NCBI GenBank assembly: GCA_016648135.1 | Contig: JADDOH010002334.1 | Coordinates: forward strand, 186,001-250,000 | Direction: 5' to 3' | DNA length: 64,000 nt | Source of the DNA: Agrypnia vestita | Lineage: Eukaryota > Arthropoda > Insecta > Trichoptera > Phryganeidae | In this document: one piece after another, positions 11,715 to 22,257 of the stretch | Layout of the letters: each line of letters begins with the position of its first letter | How positions within the stretch are numbered: the stretch's first letter is position 1 | The notes under the pieces: generated by a model | The model's database searches: none | What the model saw: only the letters and a program-made list of their open reading frames with translations | Told to the model about the DNA's origin: nothing | Position numbers and translations under genes: made by a program

Positions 11715-12477
11715 TTATATATACCTAAGAAAAGTTTTAGGTTATCCGAGGTTATCTTCAAAGAACTTCATGGGAATAGAAGCCCCATCTCGAGTCGAAA
11801 ATCTTGTCAAAATCTAATCCGTGAACAATGATCATAAACATGACAGTTCATCTCTTTAGAACTTGTTTACGATATAAGCAATTATTATTATTTATCGTCT
11901 CATTTCAGGGATATAATGCCCAACTTCTACGACCTTTTTGACCGACGTTTTGGATCCCGTTGCAGAATCCATCATCAGGGCTGATGTGGTGATCAACGGG
12001 GTCCGGAAGTCGGCTAGAAATGTCGCACCGCATAATATTATAGAAAACTCATACCAAAAGATTCTGAACTGTTATAAAAACCTACGAACATTTTAATTAT
12101 ACATCGTTATTTAGAAAATACAACCAGATTCGTCCACAAAAATAATGTTACAATTTAATTTAATTCATAATTTCGCTTCCATTCATTGTTTTTGGCTTTG
12201 TTATACGCTCATTGTCTCAGACTGTAAATTACTTTTGTGAACAATGCCCCACCTGCAACTCACCGCTTTTCATGTGAACATTTCCTTTGTTCGTTCCGAG
12301 AGCTTACGGAGCAAAAAGGACGGCGGACCCTTGCAGTTTCTCAAGAGATCTGGTAAGAGATACGAGATGGTCAAAAAATAAAAATAAAGGAATTGTGCAA
12401 AAGGATTTTTTTCTTAGATACATTTAAATTACTGAGCGTTGAGTATTTTTTCGCCAATTTAGAGTACATATATAAAT
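11715..12477. repeat. Unassigned with 'CATCATCAGGGCTGATGT' repeat
   Basis: The segment at about 11940-12060 holds 'tttggatcccgttgcagaatcc' and 'catcatcagggctgatgtgg'. It matches the minus strand-adjacent sequence at 30880-30920 and, more weakly, 10995-11030. It then continues 'gaaaactcataccaaaagattctgaac', also seen at about 11185-11220. This is probably a dispersed retroelement piece; its family is unknown. The remainder shows nothing recognisable. Confidence 0.4.
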
Positions 12478-12600
12478 CACTCGCTCGACCAGTCGTCGAA
12501 TAAAACAATCAATCGTAAACGGAGGTTCCAGGTCCGATTCCAGATGAAGTCACTATTCATTTATGTGATCAATACTCAAACATGTGTTTCGTTACAACTA
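12478..12600 (+). mobile_element. Weak SINE family C fossil
   Basis: 'GGTTCCAGGTCCGATTCC' followed by '..gtca..tca...atgtg' and 'actcaaacatgtgtttcg' parallels the SINE at 49863-50035 (B box and body). Identity is low by eye and the head is not convincing, so this is a tentative decayed copy. Confidence 0.35.
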
Positions 12601-14257
12601 TCAAACCTGATAGTCATATATAAAAAGCAATGAAAAATAAATACCTAAAAGATAAATACCTAAAAGATAAATAAGTCATGAATAAAAAATTATTGATTTT
12701 TTAACATCAGTTTTGTAATCAGACAACATAAAAAATATATTATTTCAAGCAAATAACACACTTTCTACCAACCACGTTGTTTAATTTGACGATTTTAATA
12801 ATAATATTGAACTGAATATAAAAAGAAAATCCTCAGCTCAAAAAGCCTCAGCAATAACAATCGTTCTGAATACGCCAATCATATTTTAGAAATTTTTGGC
12901 TGTTAATACGCAATATCGGCATTTTAATTTTAAACGGCATACAGATCTTACATGAGATAATTAAAAAAATCATTATTTAAAAAATCTGCATTAATTGTAA
13001 AAAAAAATTAATAAATAAAATAAAAATTTGTACGTTCGAAAAATGTTTTTTTTTGTATTGGCTAGTGAATATCAGTCATGACTAAGATACACTGGAATCG
13101 AAACCGGTCGATATCAAAGTAAATAAAAAAACAAAATTCAAAATTATTTTGTGCGTACCATAAGCAGAACGCACAGACAATATTATAATATATTCAATTT
13201 AGAGAGATACTTAAAATCCAATCAACCAATTAAGAAGAATTTTAAGATAAAGAAAAAAGATAATTTTTAATATTTCTTATCAATTATCATCATATATTTT
13301 TCTTTTCGTGTTTATCTGTTGAACGAACGATATTTTTCATATATTATTGATTATCATTGGAGACAGCTTTTATTTCTAAAAGAAGATCACGGACATGATT
13401 CTGTGTACCTTGCTATGCTGACTATTTCCCAAACTTTTTTTTGTTTATTCTAGCAATTTTTTTTATTATTCTTCCAAACATTGCTTTTGTTTTATAAACA
13501 AGAAATTTCATATTATTTCTTTGTATAAGAAAAAAATACCATTCTTAATGATGTTTTTCTATGATAATACTGAATGCTTGCCAAATTTATAATTTAAAGG
13601 AATATTTTTACTGTTCTGGAGGTAAGTTTGTAGAATTTCATTTTTACACATATGATAATAAAAACGTACTTTTTAACTAACGCATTCTATTTCATCTTAT
13701 AATTATATGAAAACTATTGAAAGGAATAGCTGTCTAATTAATTTGAATTTAAGTAGGTTTTTGTAATTCGCCACGATTCTAATAAATAAATTTGTTCAAA
13801 CACTAATGATATTTTTTTAAAAGAGAATTCATATATGAAAGACGAAAGCTGTCTTTTTAAAGTTATACACTAATTAATTCAACTTCAATGTTCAATATAA
13901 TAATATTGTATCTTGAATCTAATATTATTATTATGTGGAAAATAAATTCCCTTTACTTTTCAAAGAAACACACTATTCTCGATGCAATGAATTTCCATAC
14001 AATGTGCAGATTTCTCGTTGAAGATGTAAATGCAGTAAAACGAGAGTGAAGAATCTCTCTAAGGGAATTATGCGTCACGACAATGTATCTTTTATGTCAA
14101 ACAGCGATAAATTTTAAAGTAAGTACTTTGCATTTGCAAAAGATTTTTATTTTTATGTGAAACGGCCAAAAAGAGACAACTTAAACAATACAGATTCTTG
14201 TTGTCTTATGTTTAGTGTATGAATGTCTCTTAAATAAATGTCTCGAATAATCAGAAT
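12601..14257. other. Unassigned, AT-rich
   Basis: A short direct repeat (AGATAAATACCTAAA-like, two units) lies at about 12640-12672. No coding frame of note is present. Confidence 0.5.
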
Positions 14258-14360
14258 ATTGTCACTGAGTGGCAAGCAAAAGGAATTGCGCAAATGCCCG
14301 AATCCCTTGAAATGTCACTTTGGAAAAACTCTACGGAAAGCTCTAGAACGGTCTAAAATA
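14258..14360 (+). mobile_element. LTR-like fragment, copy 1
   Basis: 'TTGTCACTGAGTGGCAAGC' followed by 'aggaattgcgcaa', 'cgaat.ccttgaaatgtcact' and 'tacggaa..ctctagaac' matches the left end of 42360 and parts of 16745-16830 and 57830-57930. A TGT start and recurrence suggest the 5' part of an LTR. No right part follows. Confidence 0.45.
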
Positions 14361-15072
14361 ATGTATGTATGTAAGTTATCATTTTTTTTACATCACAAAT
14401 TGATTTCGCAATTTCATTTTTATAAGACTATTTAATGTAAAGTTTAAATTCAAACATAAAAAGTCCATAATTATTATATATTTATAAAAAAAAAAAAGTT
14501 CAAAAAATATTTGTTGTATTAACCACGTGTTGGAGTCAAAACCCTGAACGCCGTACACATTCATAGGTCGATGCACTGGAAAAGTTTTTTGAAATTTATT
14601 TCCAGTTCAAAGACGTCTTTTACAGTTGTTTTGGACAGCATCCAACTTTGAAATTTGGCGACTGCAATAACACATCCGCTGTTCCGTTTCAACCCTCAGA
14701 GTCCTAATGGCACAAGTTTTAATATTAATTTTGTTTGTCTGATTTTCTGCATATATGGATATAAAACAAAAGTGAGTCTTAAATTTTGGAATGCAGTTGT
14801 GCCCGGGCTAAAAATATTTTCTACTTAAATTCAGTTGAATAATTCAATTATAATAAAAATGAACTTAAAATTTGGGAATTTATGTGTTCAATGAAATGGA
14901 TATTTTGCACGATCCGTATATTTCACCGATCTAAAAAGAAAGCTGCTCCTGGCTGATACCTTAACTAAAATAAATTAACTAAACGTGTGTGCATTACGAA
15001 GTTTAATTAAGTTTAAATTTAAACAATTTATTAAGATCGTGTTGTTACATGCATCATTATAATATCTTAATA
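14361..15072. other. Unassigned
   Basis: AT-rich, no recognisable gene. The two 62-65 codon frames overlapping this edge have no recognisable features. Confidence 0.45.
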
Positions 15073-15240
15073 GAGTAGCATATCGGTCTGGTAATCATGA
15101 CTCTCGCCTAGTGATCCAGTGGTCAATGGTTCGAGATCCAGGAGGCCAGAAAGTTAGTTATACTTTCATTGCATAAGCGTTTAGCTTAGTTTGAAAATAG
15201 TAAGAATATTAACGCGACAAGTATTCCGTCCGCTTTTAAA
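15073..15240 (+). mobile_element. tRNA-derived SINE, family B, copy 1
   Basis: A tRNA-like head ('gtctggtaatcatgactctcgcctagtgatcc' with 'GGTTCGAGATCC' as B box at 15128-15139) is followed by the family body. The body reads 'gcataagcgtttagcttag', 'tttgaaaatagtaagaatatt' and 'cgacaagtattccgt'. The body also occurs at 30028-30163 and on the minus strand at 41191-41377. The A-rich tail is eroded here. Confidence 0.75.
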
Positions 15241-16648
15241 CATTCTTCTTCTCCTCATGGACTCTTTGCTTTTTTGTTGACACTTTTAACGTACGGTGCT
15301 GTCCTCCAATATTAAGTTTGATCTGATTATGACAGGTCATTCGCAAAAATTTGTTCATGCTGCCTTCAATACTCGCCTTTCCTTTCCTATCCTCTCCTAG
15401 TTAATCGTCTAACTTTAGATTATCCATTTTTCTATCGGGTTTAATCCAGGTATCTACGAAATACTTGTTGATATAAAATATGTTAATATAAATAATTGTT
15501 GATATAGTTGAGGAACATTACTTGGTGCCATTTGCTTCGACCTCTCGCAATTCTTGCACATTTCTTAGTTCTGCTTGTATCACAGTTGACAGAATAAAGA
15601 AAGGATTGAGGGGTTGGTTTGGAATGAAAAGGATGAGAAGAAGCTTCATAAGCAATGGGCGTCCTGAAGGATATTGGAGGACGGGCCTGTTAAAAGTGTT
15701 GTCACGTGATTGTTTAAGATCGGGACTCCCAGATTGACTGACCAATTGGTATCCTTGGCGATTCTCTTTTAAATTTATCAACAGCTACAATACGGAACAC
15801 AGATGTAAAAGCATAGCCAATAGCGTTATAAATCTGGTTGATCGAGTTGGATCGCTTCGTTAAAACCAGCTCGTCCACGTTATAACCTTTCTAAAACTCC
15901 AAGGCTTCCAAGTTACTGGGTTAATCGTCCAAGAAGATACATCTCAGACACACTGTGAGAAAACTGTTTTGAATCCTTTATTCCAAAATTGAGTCATTTG
16001 CGAGCAATATTGTTCAACGAATTCTAGGTGCTCGTCTCAAACACAACGTTTCAAAAGCGTCAAGTTCCCTAATAAGTACTTTGTAAGTGCCCTATAGAGA
16101 ATAACTGGTACAATTTGTACGTAAGTGAGGCTCACAAATATACATGTGACGAATTATATTAGGATTATAAAATGGATGAATATTTGAGAGAAAGATTCGT
16201 GGTTATTTCGGTTATGTTGTGTTTAACAGATATGGAAGTAGTCTATTTGACAGAAACACGCTGTCTCGGGATATTGAATTATTTATAATGGGTAAAAGCA
16301 TTATAGTGTTGTTGGGAATAAATGTGTTGCTCGGGAAAGGGAGGGTTAAATATTTAAAACGGTCGGTTGGTTCACTCGCCGTCTGCATGTAATAAAATGG
16401 TGGAGAAACGTAAATACCCCACTAAAATACGGGTGCAAAGGGAAAAGTTACGTGGTTAGTGATATTTGAACCATTCATGGTCGAAATCATTTTAGTTTAA
16501 GAATGTGAATAATTTTTTTTTACTTATAAGACAGTTTTTTAGCGGTTTTTTTTCAATACCGTTTATTGAAAAAATATTTATTTAAAATACATGTATACGG
16601 GGTGTTTGAAAAAATACTACGCTTTGAAAGACTGTTAATTCAAGTCCG
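15241..16648. other. Unassigned
   Basis: Overlapping antisense frames at 15518-15781 and 15522-15737 were inspected and show no recognisable domain. The base composition at 15520-15730 is less AT-rich than the surroundings, so a decayed element is possible. Confidence 0.4.
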
Positions 16649-16706
16649 CTAAATAAGTGTACATCTTACTTAAATAATTGTTTAAGTAAGATGTACAATT
16701 ATTTAG
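16649..16706. repeat. Perfect-stem hairpin
   Basis: GTACATCTTACTTAAA (16659-16674) and its exact complement (16681-16696) flank a 6-base loop. CTAAATAA/TTATTTAG extends the stem outward after a two-position interruption. A 'ggggtgtttgaaaaaat' motif 45 bases upstream resembles DNA-transposon ends, so this may be the core of a tiny foldback element. Confidence 0.8.
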
Positions 16707-16739
16707 CATAAAAAATAGAAGAATTATAATGATACACAG

Positions 16740-16851
16740 CATAAAGAAATGATAAACGGAAGGAATTACATACTCCGAATTTCTTGTAATATGTCATTTT
16801 GGAACAGAACTACGGAACCTTCTAGAACACTTTATATATATATATATATAT
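16740..16851 (+). mobile_element. LTR-like fragment, copy 2, plus (TA)n
   Basis: 'cggaaggaatta' with 'ccgaatttcttgtaatatgtca' and 'ctacggaaccttctagaacac' parallels 14258-14350 and 42370-42420. It runs directly into a TA dinucleotide tract at about 16830-16851. Confidence 0.45.
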
Positions 16852-18000
16852 ACGGAATATACTTACTATAGAAAATCGTTGCATCGTAATCATACGTAAA
16901 TACTAATGACATAAAATAATCTTCCCAATAAAGCCAATACCATGGCCGTTACCACAATTGTTAGGTATTCTATATCATTTTAAAGTTGATAGAAGTATAT
17001 TCAAAAGAAAACAGCCTGTGTGTACCATGTTTTCTTTTGCCATACTTAAGGCCAACGTTTCACAAGCGTATAATACAAAAATGCGAGTACCTACTCAACT
17101 TTTCCACATTTTTCAAACAAAATTCAAATTTCCCCGGCGTCACCAAAAATACTCCTCGTGTCATACAGAGGTAGGTTCATCCTCTCTGGTGTAGACTATG
17201 CACATAGTACATAAATACATGGAGAAGAGTTTGACATAAAGCGGTATTACTGTGAGACTTGCCAAGCTTTCAAGAGCTTTTGTTAAGCCAATGTAAGGCC
17301 TTGAAAGCTTCAGCCGAGAGTGCTTTTTAAAATACCAATGTTATGCATTTTTTGTACGTCATCATGATGCTTTGTATTGCCTCCTATTCTTGCGTGTATG
17401 GTGGCACGAAATGCGATTTTGAAGCTAATATTCATAAAAGCTGAGCGTTGCTGAAAAAAGTGAGGTGAAAAAAAATTTCGGTGGCTGTTATTTTTAATCG
17501 AAACTAAGGTGATTTTTTTATTATTATTTCAGTCAAATGGAAGAAAAGGTTGCGAGATTAGTTTTTGGCTACACATCCATGGTTTGTCCTTAGACATAAC
17601 GTCTTATTTCAAAATAAAAACGACCGTACCATCGAGGCGTATTTCTTCTCCCGTATTCCTAGAAACGCGAATGTATATTTTTAATTTTATCGTTATTTTC
17701 TAGGTTTTAATTTTAATGTTTATGATATTATTACGTTTCGTTTGATTCACAGTCATCTTATTTGTATCTGGAGTGAACGAGCCCATACACTTAAATAACA
17801 AAATGAAACTAAATAAGGGATCTTAATCATACAACACAAGAAGTGACGACAATAAGAATAAGAAAAAAAATATACTTCACAAAACTGTTAAATGTACAAA
17901 GTACTCAAAATCTTTAACGCCTACCAAAGAAAATACAAAATAGGAATTCAAATTAGAGCGCTAAAAACTTTAAGTTACTAATTTTATTTTTTTATTTTTT
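16852..18000. other. Unassigned
   Basis: Inverted 11-mers AAGCTTTCAAG (17264-17274) and CTTGAAAGCTT (17300-17310) form a possible stem. Frames at 16958-17194 and 17509-17703 lack recognisable features. Confidence 0.45.
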
Positions 18001-18115
18001 ATTTTACACTTCAACAGGCCAAAAGACCCAATTACAGAAGCAAAACACGTCACAAAACACCCAGACTTGAGTAAATCGCATTAATCTATTGTTACCTCAC
18101 AGGGAATCGAACTGA
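18001..18115 (-). mobile_element. SINE family C, 5'-truncated copy
   Basis: The minus strand gives 'agttcgattccc' (B box, 18102-18113) and then '..gcgatttactcaagtctggg'. It continues with 'tgttttgtgacgtgttttgc', 'ttctgtaattgggtctttt' and 'ggcctgttgaagtg', ending in a T/A-rich tail. This matches the better copy at 49863-50035. The tRNA-like head upstream of the B box is missing. The missing end abuts the (TTTA)n tail of the next repeat exactly. Confidence 0.75.
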
Positions 18116-18116
18116 C

Positions 18117-18265
18117 TATTTATTTATTTATTTAATATTCATGGAAGACCAACAGCACAACAATGAAGTATAGAAAACATTGATATAATATAGATGGCCA
18201 ATTACAGGTCTCCACATTTAGAAATTAGTTAGTAATGGTAAATATTTATGAATTAAAAGGCATGT
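18117..18265 (-). repeat. Retroelement 3' end with (TAAA)n tail, copy 1
   Basis: On the minus strand it reads 'tttctaaatgtggagacctg', 'taattggccatctatat', 'gttggtcttccatgaatatt' and a (AAAT)n tail. The same sequence occurs on the plus strand at 47465-47632. A fixed 3' segment followed by a short tandem tail indicates a non-LTR retrotransposon 3' end. No coding portion is attached. Confidence 0.75.
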
Positions 18266-18534
18266 AAAGAATTATATAACAAGAAAATGCTTAAGTATGC
18301 TTAAGTACTGCAAAATTCGTCATACGTTTTTAAAAATACAATATAATTATCTACCACGCTTGCGACATTCTCATGTCCATACACAAGTTCATATTTTAAT
18401 GAGAATGTAAAAATTTGAAAAAAACTTAATCAAAATTAAATAATGTTTATCATATGTGTAAAATATTATGTAAACTTAAATAATTTAAATAAAAAAAAAT
18501 TAAAATATGATATTTACTAGACCATCATCAACTG

Positions 18535-18600
18535 TCCTTATTTCGAATGTCCGTCTGTCTGTCCGTAACTCGCTGGAATTACACCCACAACACTAATGAT
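18535..18600 (-). mobile_element. SINE family A tail fragment
   Basis: 'tgtccgtctgtctgtccgta' and 'actcgctggaattaca' is the reverse complement of the ACAGAC-rich family A tail. The central body and B box are not recognisable. Confidence 0.45.
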
Positions 18601-20169
18601 GACTAGTCACTAAGGAGGCCCGCGCGCCCAAGTGTGACACGTCAATCAGCGCGTGGCTAGATTCCGTCTAGACAAATAGAAAAACAGGTGAAGCTAATGT
18701 AAGCGTGGTAAAATTGATGCGAATTGACATAGATACGGGCTTGATGCAAGAAGAAGAGAGAGAAGATTTATCCAAAGGTTAATAATAATTTCAGAATACT
18801 TATTGCTATTTAAACATTTTGAGTGATCCATAATTCTTATATCAAAATTTCCACAAGTTGGTAATATAAAAATGATTGCAATCTTTACAAATTGATTTAT
18901 AAATACCTGATTTTTTAAATTTTATCATCAAAATTGTTATTTAATAAAAAAATATTTAATTTATCATTAGTATAGAAAGATTTATTAATTTGAATTATGA
19001 TTATTTAGAGACACGATTTTTCTCCATTTGTAGGTAAACAAAAGTTTTCATATATTTTTTATTTAACATATTATTTGCCAATTAAGTATACTATACTGTA
19101 TTAAAGTATACTATAATATAATATTTATTTTTTAACTACTTAAATTCTTATCTTAATTTTGTATGTATATTTTCTTTTCTTTTAGATTTAGGTAATCCAA
19201 TGATTTACTTTATTTTTATTGATCTACTTTCATTCTTACATTTATACTTTCTTTAATTGTCATTTGTCAATATTACATAAATATCATATGAGAATAACTG
19301 CCACAGAACAGGTTTTTACCTAGTGTGGCAGTTATTAGTAACTTGTATCAACAAATGTAAATAAACAATAAAATAAATAAATAAATAAAATAAAATTAAA
19401 AAAATTGAGTATAATAATCATCATTATAATAATACATTATTCGCCGCATCTGCAGAATATAGAGTGCGCTGCATGTCCGTTGGCACTTTTCGTACACACG
19501 TGCCTGCAGTATGCCGTGCTGTCGGTTCACACGGGGCTTACAGTTCCGTCAGGAGCATATTAAAGTGTCTTTCCTTGGAACCTAAGCCAATGACGGCTGT
19601 CTTTCAGGAGCGGAATATTATAGCAAAACGTACCCTCACCAAGTAGCAGCAGGGCGCTGCGTGGAAGGCAGACCCGTTCAACTCTGGTATTCCAGCCAAC
19701 TGGGGCGTGCTCCATCGTTACCCTCCAAACGTGATACAATAAAGTATCCAATATTTTTTGCTGCTTCAAATGGAAGGCTTTTTGGAATATACGTTTTATA
19801 AAGAGTTAAAATGATAATATAAATACGATTTTCTTCGAACAAATTTTCTTCGCTATGTTTTCGAGAGACACAGTCATCAGGTGTAATTAGTGACTTACTT
19901 ATATACAGCATTTTGTCAACGTATTGGTGAACACATTTAGAATCAGATACATGTTGTGGAATGTAATTTAATTCATAAGTTTATTCAAAAGAATTGAATT
20001 AAATTAGGATTTCAACGGTTTCAAAATTGTTCATTGTCAATCCTTTATGAGGAACTGATTGGAATAATTTAAATTTACGACTATCGAAAGAATAGTTAGT
20101 ATCAATTGTGTGATTGGCGAATTCCAGGAATTTTTTCAATATTTTTAAACAACGGCGATGTTCTTAGGT
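18601..20169. other. Unassigned with a hairpin and an (AAAT)n tract
   Basis: A perfect 13-bp inverted repeat AATAACTGCCACA / TGTGGCAGTTATT lies at 19293-19305 and 19324-19336. It is followed at about 19362-19390 by a (AATA)n run, an arrangement like a retroelement 3' end. A less AT-rich block at 19450-19740 has frames on both strands (60-69 codons) with no recognisable domain. Confidence 0.45.
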
Positions 20170-20594
20170 ACTTCCTTTCTTTTAACTCGTGGCGTCTGCT
20201 TGCTTGTTTTCTTGACGAAAAAACTTTGGATCGATTTTTAACCCTTTTTCCGTGATCCAATCGAGCTGAAACTCTGCAAGCAGACTCGTGGCGATGATCA
20301 AGAAGATCTATAAAATTTTCGTTAAAAAAAATAATTAAAGTATAATTTTGCATAATTATAGTATAATTTCAAATTTTTAGTGGTTTTTTCTTACAACTTA
20401 CTCAGTTGTATGAAGAGACTACGACGCATCTGGTAGACACTAAGCCTGATTATAGTATAATTTTGGATTTTTGGAAAAAAAAATTTTACTCCCTTTGTAG
20501 CGTCGCCCGACCGAAGCCGTAGGTTAAGCGCCAAACTAGTTTCCACTAGTAAATGAGAAAGGGAGTATAATAAAAACTTGGTTTTTATGGGTTA
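20170..20594 (-). mobile_element. ACTCCCTTT-ended dispersed repeat, copy 4
   Basis: Read on the minus strand it runs from CTAACCCATAAAAACC and 'actccctttctcatttact', through 'cttaacctacggcttcggtc' (shared with copy 1), to 'cttgatcatcgccacgagt' and 'taaaagaaaggaagt'. A second internal 'actccctttgtagcgtcgcc' block near 20490-20510 suggests an internal duplication or a nested partial copy. Confidence 0.8.
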
Positions 20595-21174
20595 GTTTTT
20601 TAATAACTTTTTTCCTCAACAAATAATTTTTATTTTTGAGTTATGAAGAATTTTATCAATATTTGTTATGAGTGCAAAATGAGAGTTTTATATGAGCAAA
20701 GAAAACATTTGTATTTTTATTGGACGCTAACTCAATATATAAAATTGTCCGCCAATAACTATTTTAAATACACTTAATTTTGTGCCATGAGCTAAAATAA
20801 GTATCTCTAATTTTTATAGGTCTTTGATTTGAGCATTTTATCAATTAACTTCTAATCTAAACTAAAGTAGTGATAAAAATAATGCAATCAGTATAAATTT
20901 AAAAAAATCATGTTGCACTACAAATTAACTACCATATCAATAAATTAAGATAACCAGATTTCGTCTCGATTAAAATGATATCAGGATTAATTTTTTGATA
21001 GCTTCTATGAAATGAAGCACGGCTCGTGATGAACCTTTATAAATGTTGATCCTGTGTCATCCTCGCAGCTGATTACAGAATCACTCCAGCTGAATAAAAG
21101 TTAGATGAATCGTTCGTATCCAAGATTTTATATGTTTTATTTGTATTTTATTAACACGCAAATTTTATACTGCA
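20595..21174. other. Unassigned
   Basis: AT-rich, no frame or repeat of note. Confidence 0.45.
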
Positions 21175-21375
21175 TCATGGGAAGGACCACAAATGTTTCT
21201 AGCACAGTCCTTTCAAATATTTGATATCTACAACTTTAAAAAAAATTGAAAAGGAATTGGTAAACATTGCATTGTGTAAAGTGATCACTTAAGCCAGCTC
21301 ATACAGGACAGCCCTGGACCACCCTACATAGATTCCCATACACGTTTCCCATATAAATAGTTTCATCTCTGTAAA
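21175..21375 (+). repeat. Dispersed repeat, GTGATCACTTAAG family, copy 2
   Basis: The exact 20-mer lies at 21274-21293, preceded by 'ggaattggtaaacattgcatt' and followed by 'ccag.tcatacaggaca'. It agrees with the 37.7-kb copy ('ggaattggtgaacactgcatt') over about 60 bases. Confidence 0.65.
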
Positions 21376-21855
21376 ATGTCTACTTTAATTTATCTTAATG
21401 TTAATTATTAATATAAAACGCACGTGGTTAAATACATACAATAATTATATTATATTTTTATTATTTCTGTGATCTACATTTCCCTCTTTTCTAAACACCG
21501 AAAATAATCTTTACACTAAAATATCTACACCTTGAAATGTTTATCATTAACAGAATTTAAAACATTATGTATGTACAATTGGACAATATATAATAAAATA
21601 TTTTAGAAATACATCAAACTTAGTATTATCGTTGATAACTAAAAATACAAAATATCAAGCACCAATTTGTTCAAAGCGAAAGTCTCAAAAGATTTATAAT
21701 TTAAAGGGCGCTTGACGTAATGTACCCTCAGAGGAATAATATACATGACGTAGTCGCTTTCACTGCTTCCACGAAAAATCGATACTACTATTGTGAAAAG
21801 CCTGGTTTAGCTCCTTAAGAGTTTCCTGATACAGCAGTAAGAATTGGCTATAGTT
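21376..21855. other. Unassigned
   Basis: AT-rich sequence leading into the inverted-repeat cluster. A minus-strand 66-codon frame (21760-21960) overlaps the palindrome and is incidental. Confidence 0.4.
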
Positions 21856-22073
21856 AGGAAAATTATTGATTTTTCGCAATTCATGATCATTTTTATTAAA
21901 TTTTAAAGAGATGTTATCCAATTTATCTATTATATTAATAATAGATAAATTGGATAACATCTCTTTAAAATTTAATAAAAATGATCATGAATTGCGAAAA
22001 ATCAATAATTTTCCTTATTGATTTTTCGCAATTCATGATCATTTTTATTAAATTTTAAAGAGATGTTATCCAA
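21856..22073. repeat. Triple alternating inverted repeat
   Basis: Arm 1 (21856-21932) and arm 2 (21939-22015) are 77-bp inverted copies separated by a 6-base loop. A third copy in the arm 1 orientation, matching 21863-21921, occupies 22015-22073. It therefore also pairs with arm 2 across a short 'ttttcc' loop. I see no mismatches in the arms. The identity is far higher than in any transposon repeat here, implying a recent rearrangement or an assembly/library artefact. Confidence 0.9.
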
Positions 22074-22257
22074 AGTAATAGGGTAAGAAGTACTAATATT
22101 GGCACTCTTAATTTCAATCTCAATGAAGATATATTATTTAATATTCGTCATCCAGTCATTTAATAAAGTAATAGGGTAAGAAGTACTAATATTGGCACTC
22201 TTAATTTCAATCTCAATGAAGATATATTATTTAATATTCGTCATCCAGTCATTTAAT
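22072..22257 (+). repeat. Perfect 93-bp tandem duplication
   Basis: Units 22072-22164 and 22165-22257 are identical by eye. They start AAAGTAATAGGGTAAG and end 'gtcatccagtcatttaat'. The first unit begins at the last base of the third inverted arm, so the two structures probably arose together. Confidence 0.9.

Noticed and set aside
22072..22257. CRISPR-like direct repeats
   Set aside because: Only two adjacent 93-bp units without spacers, in eukaryotic DNA. No CRISPR array or cas gene is present anywhere in the window.
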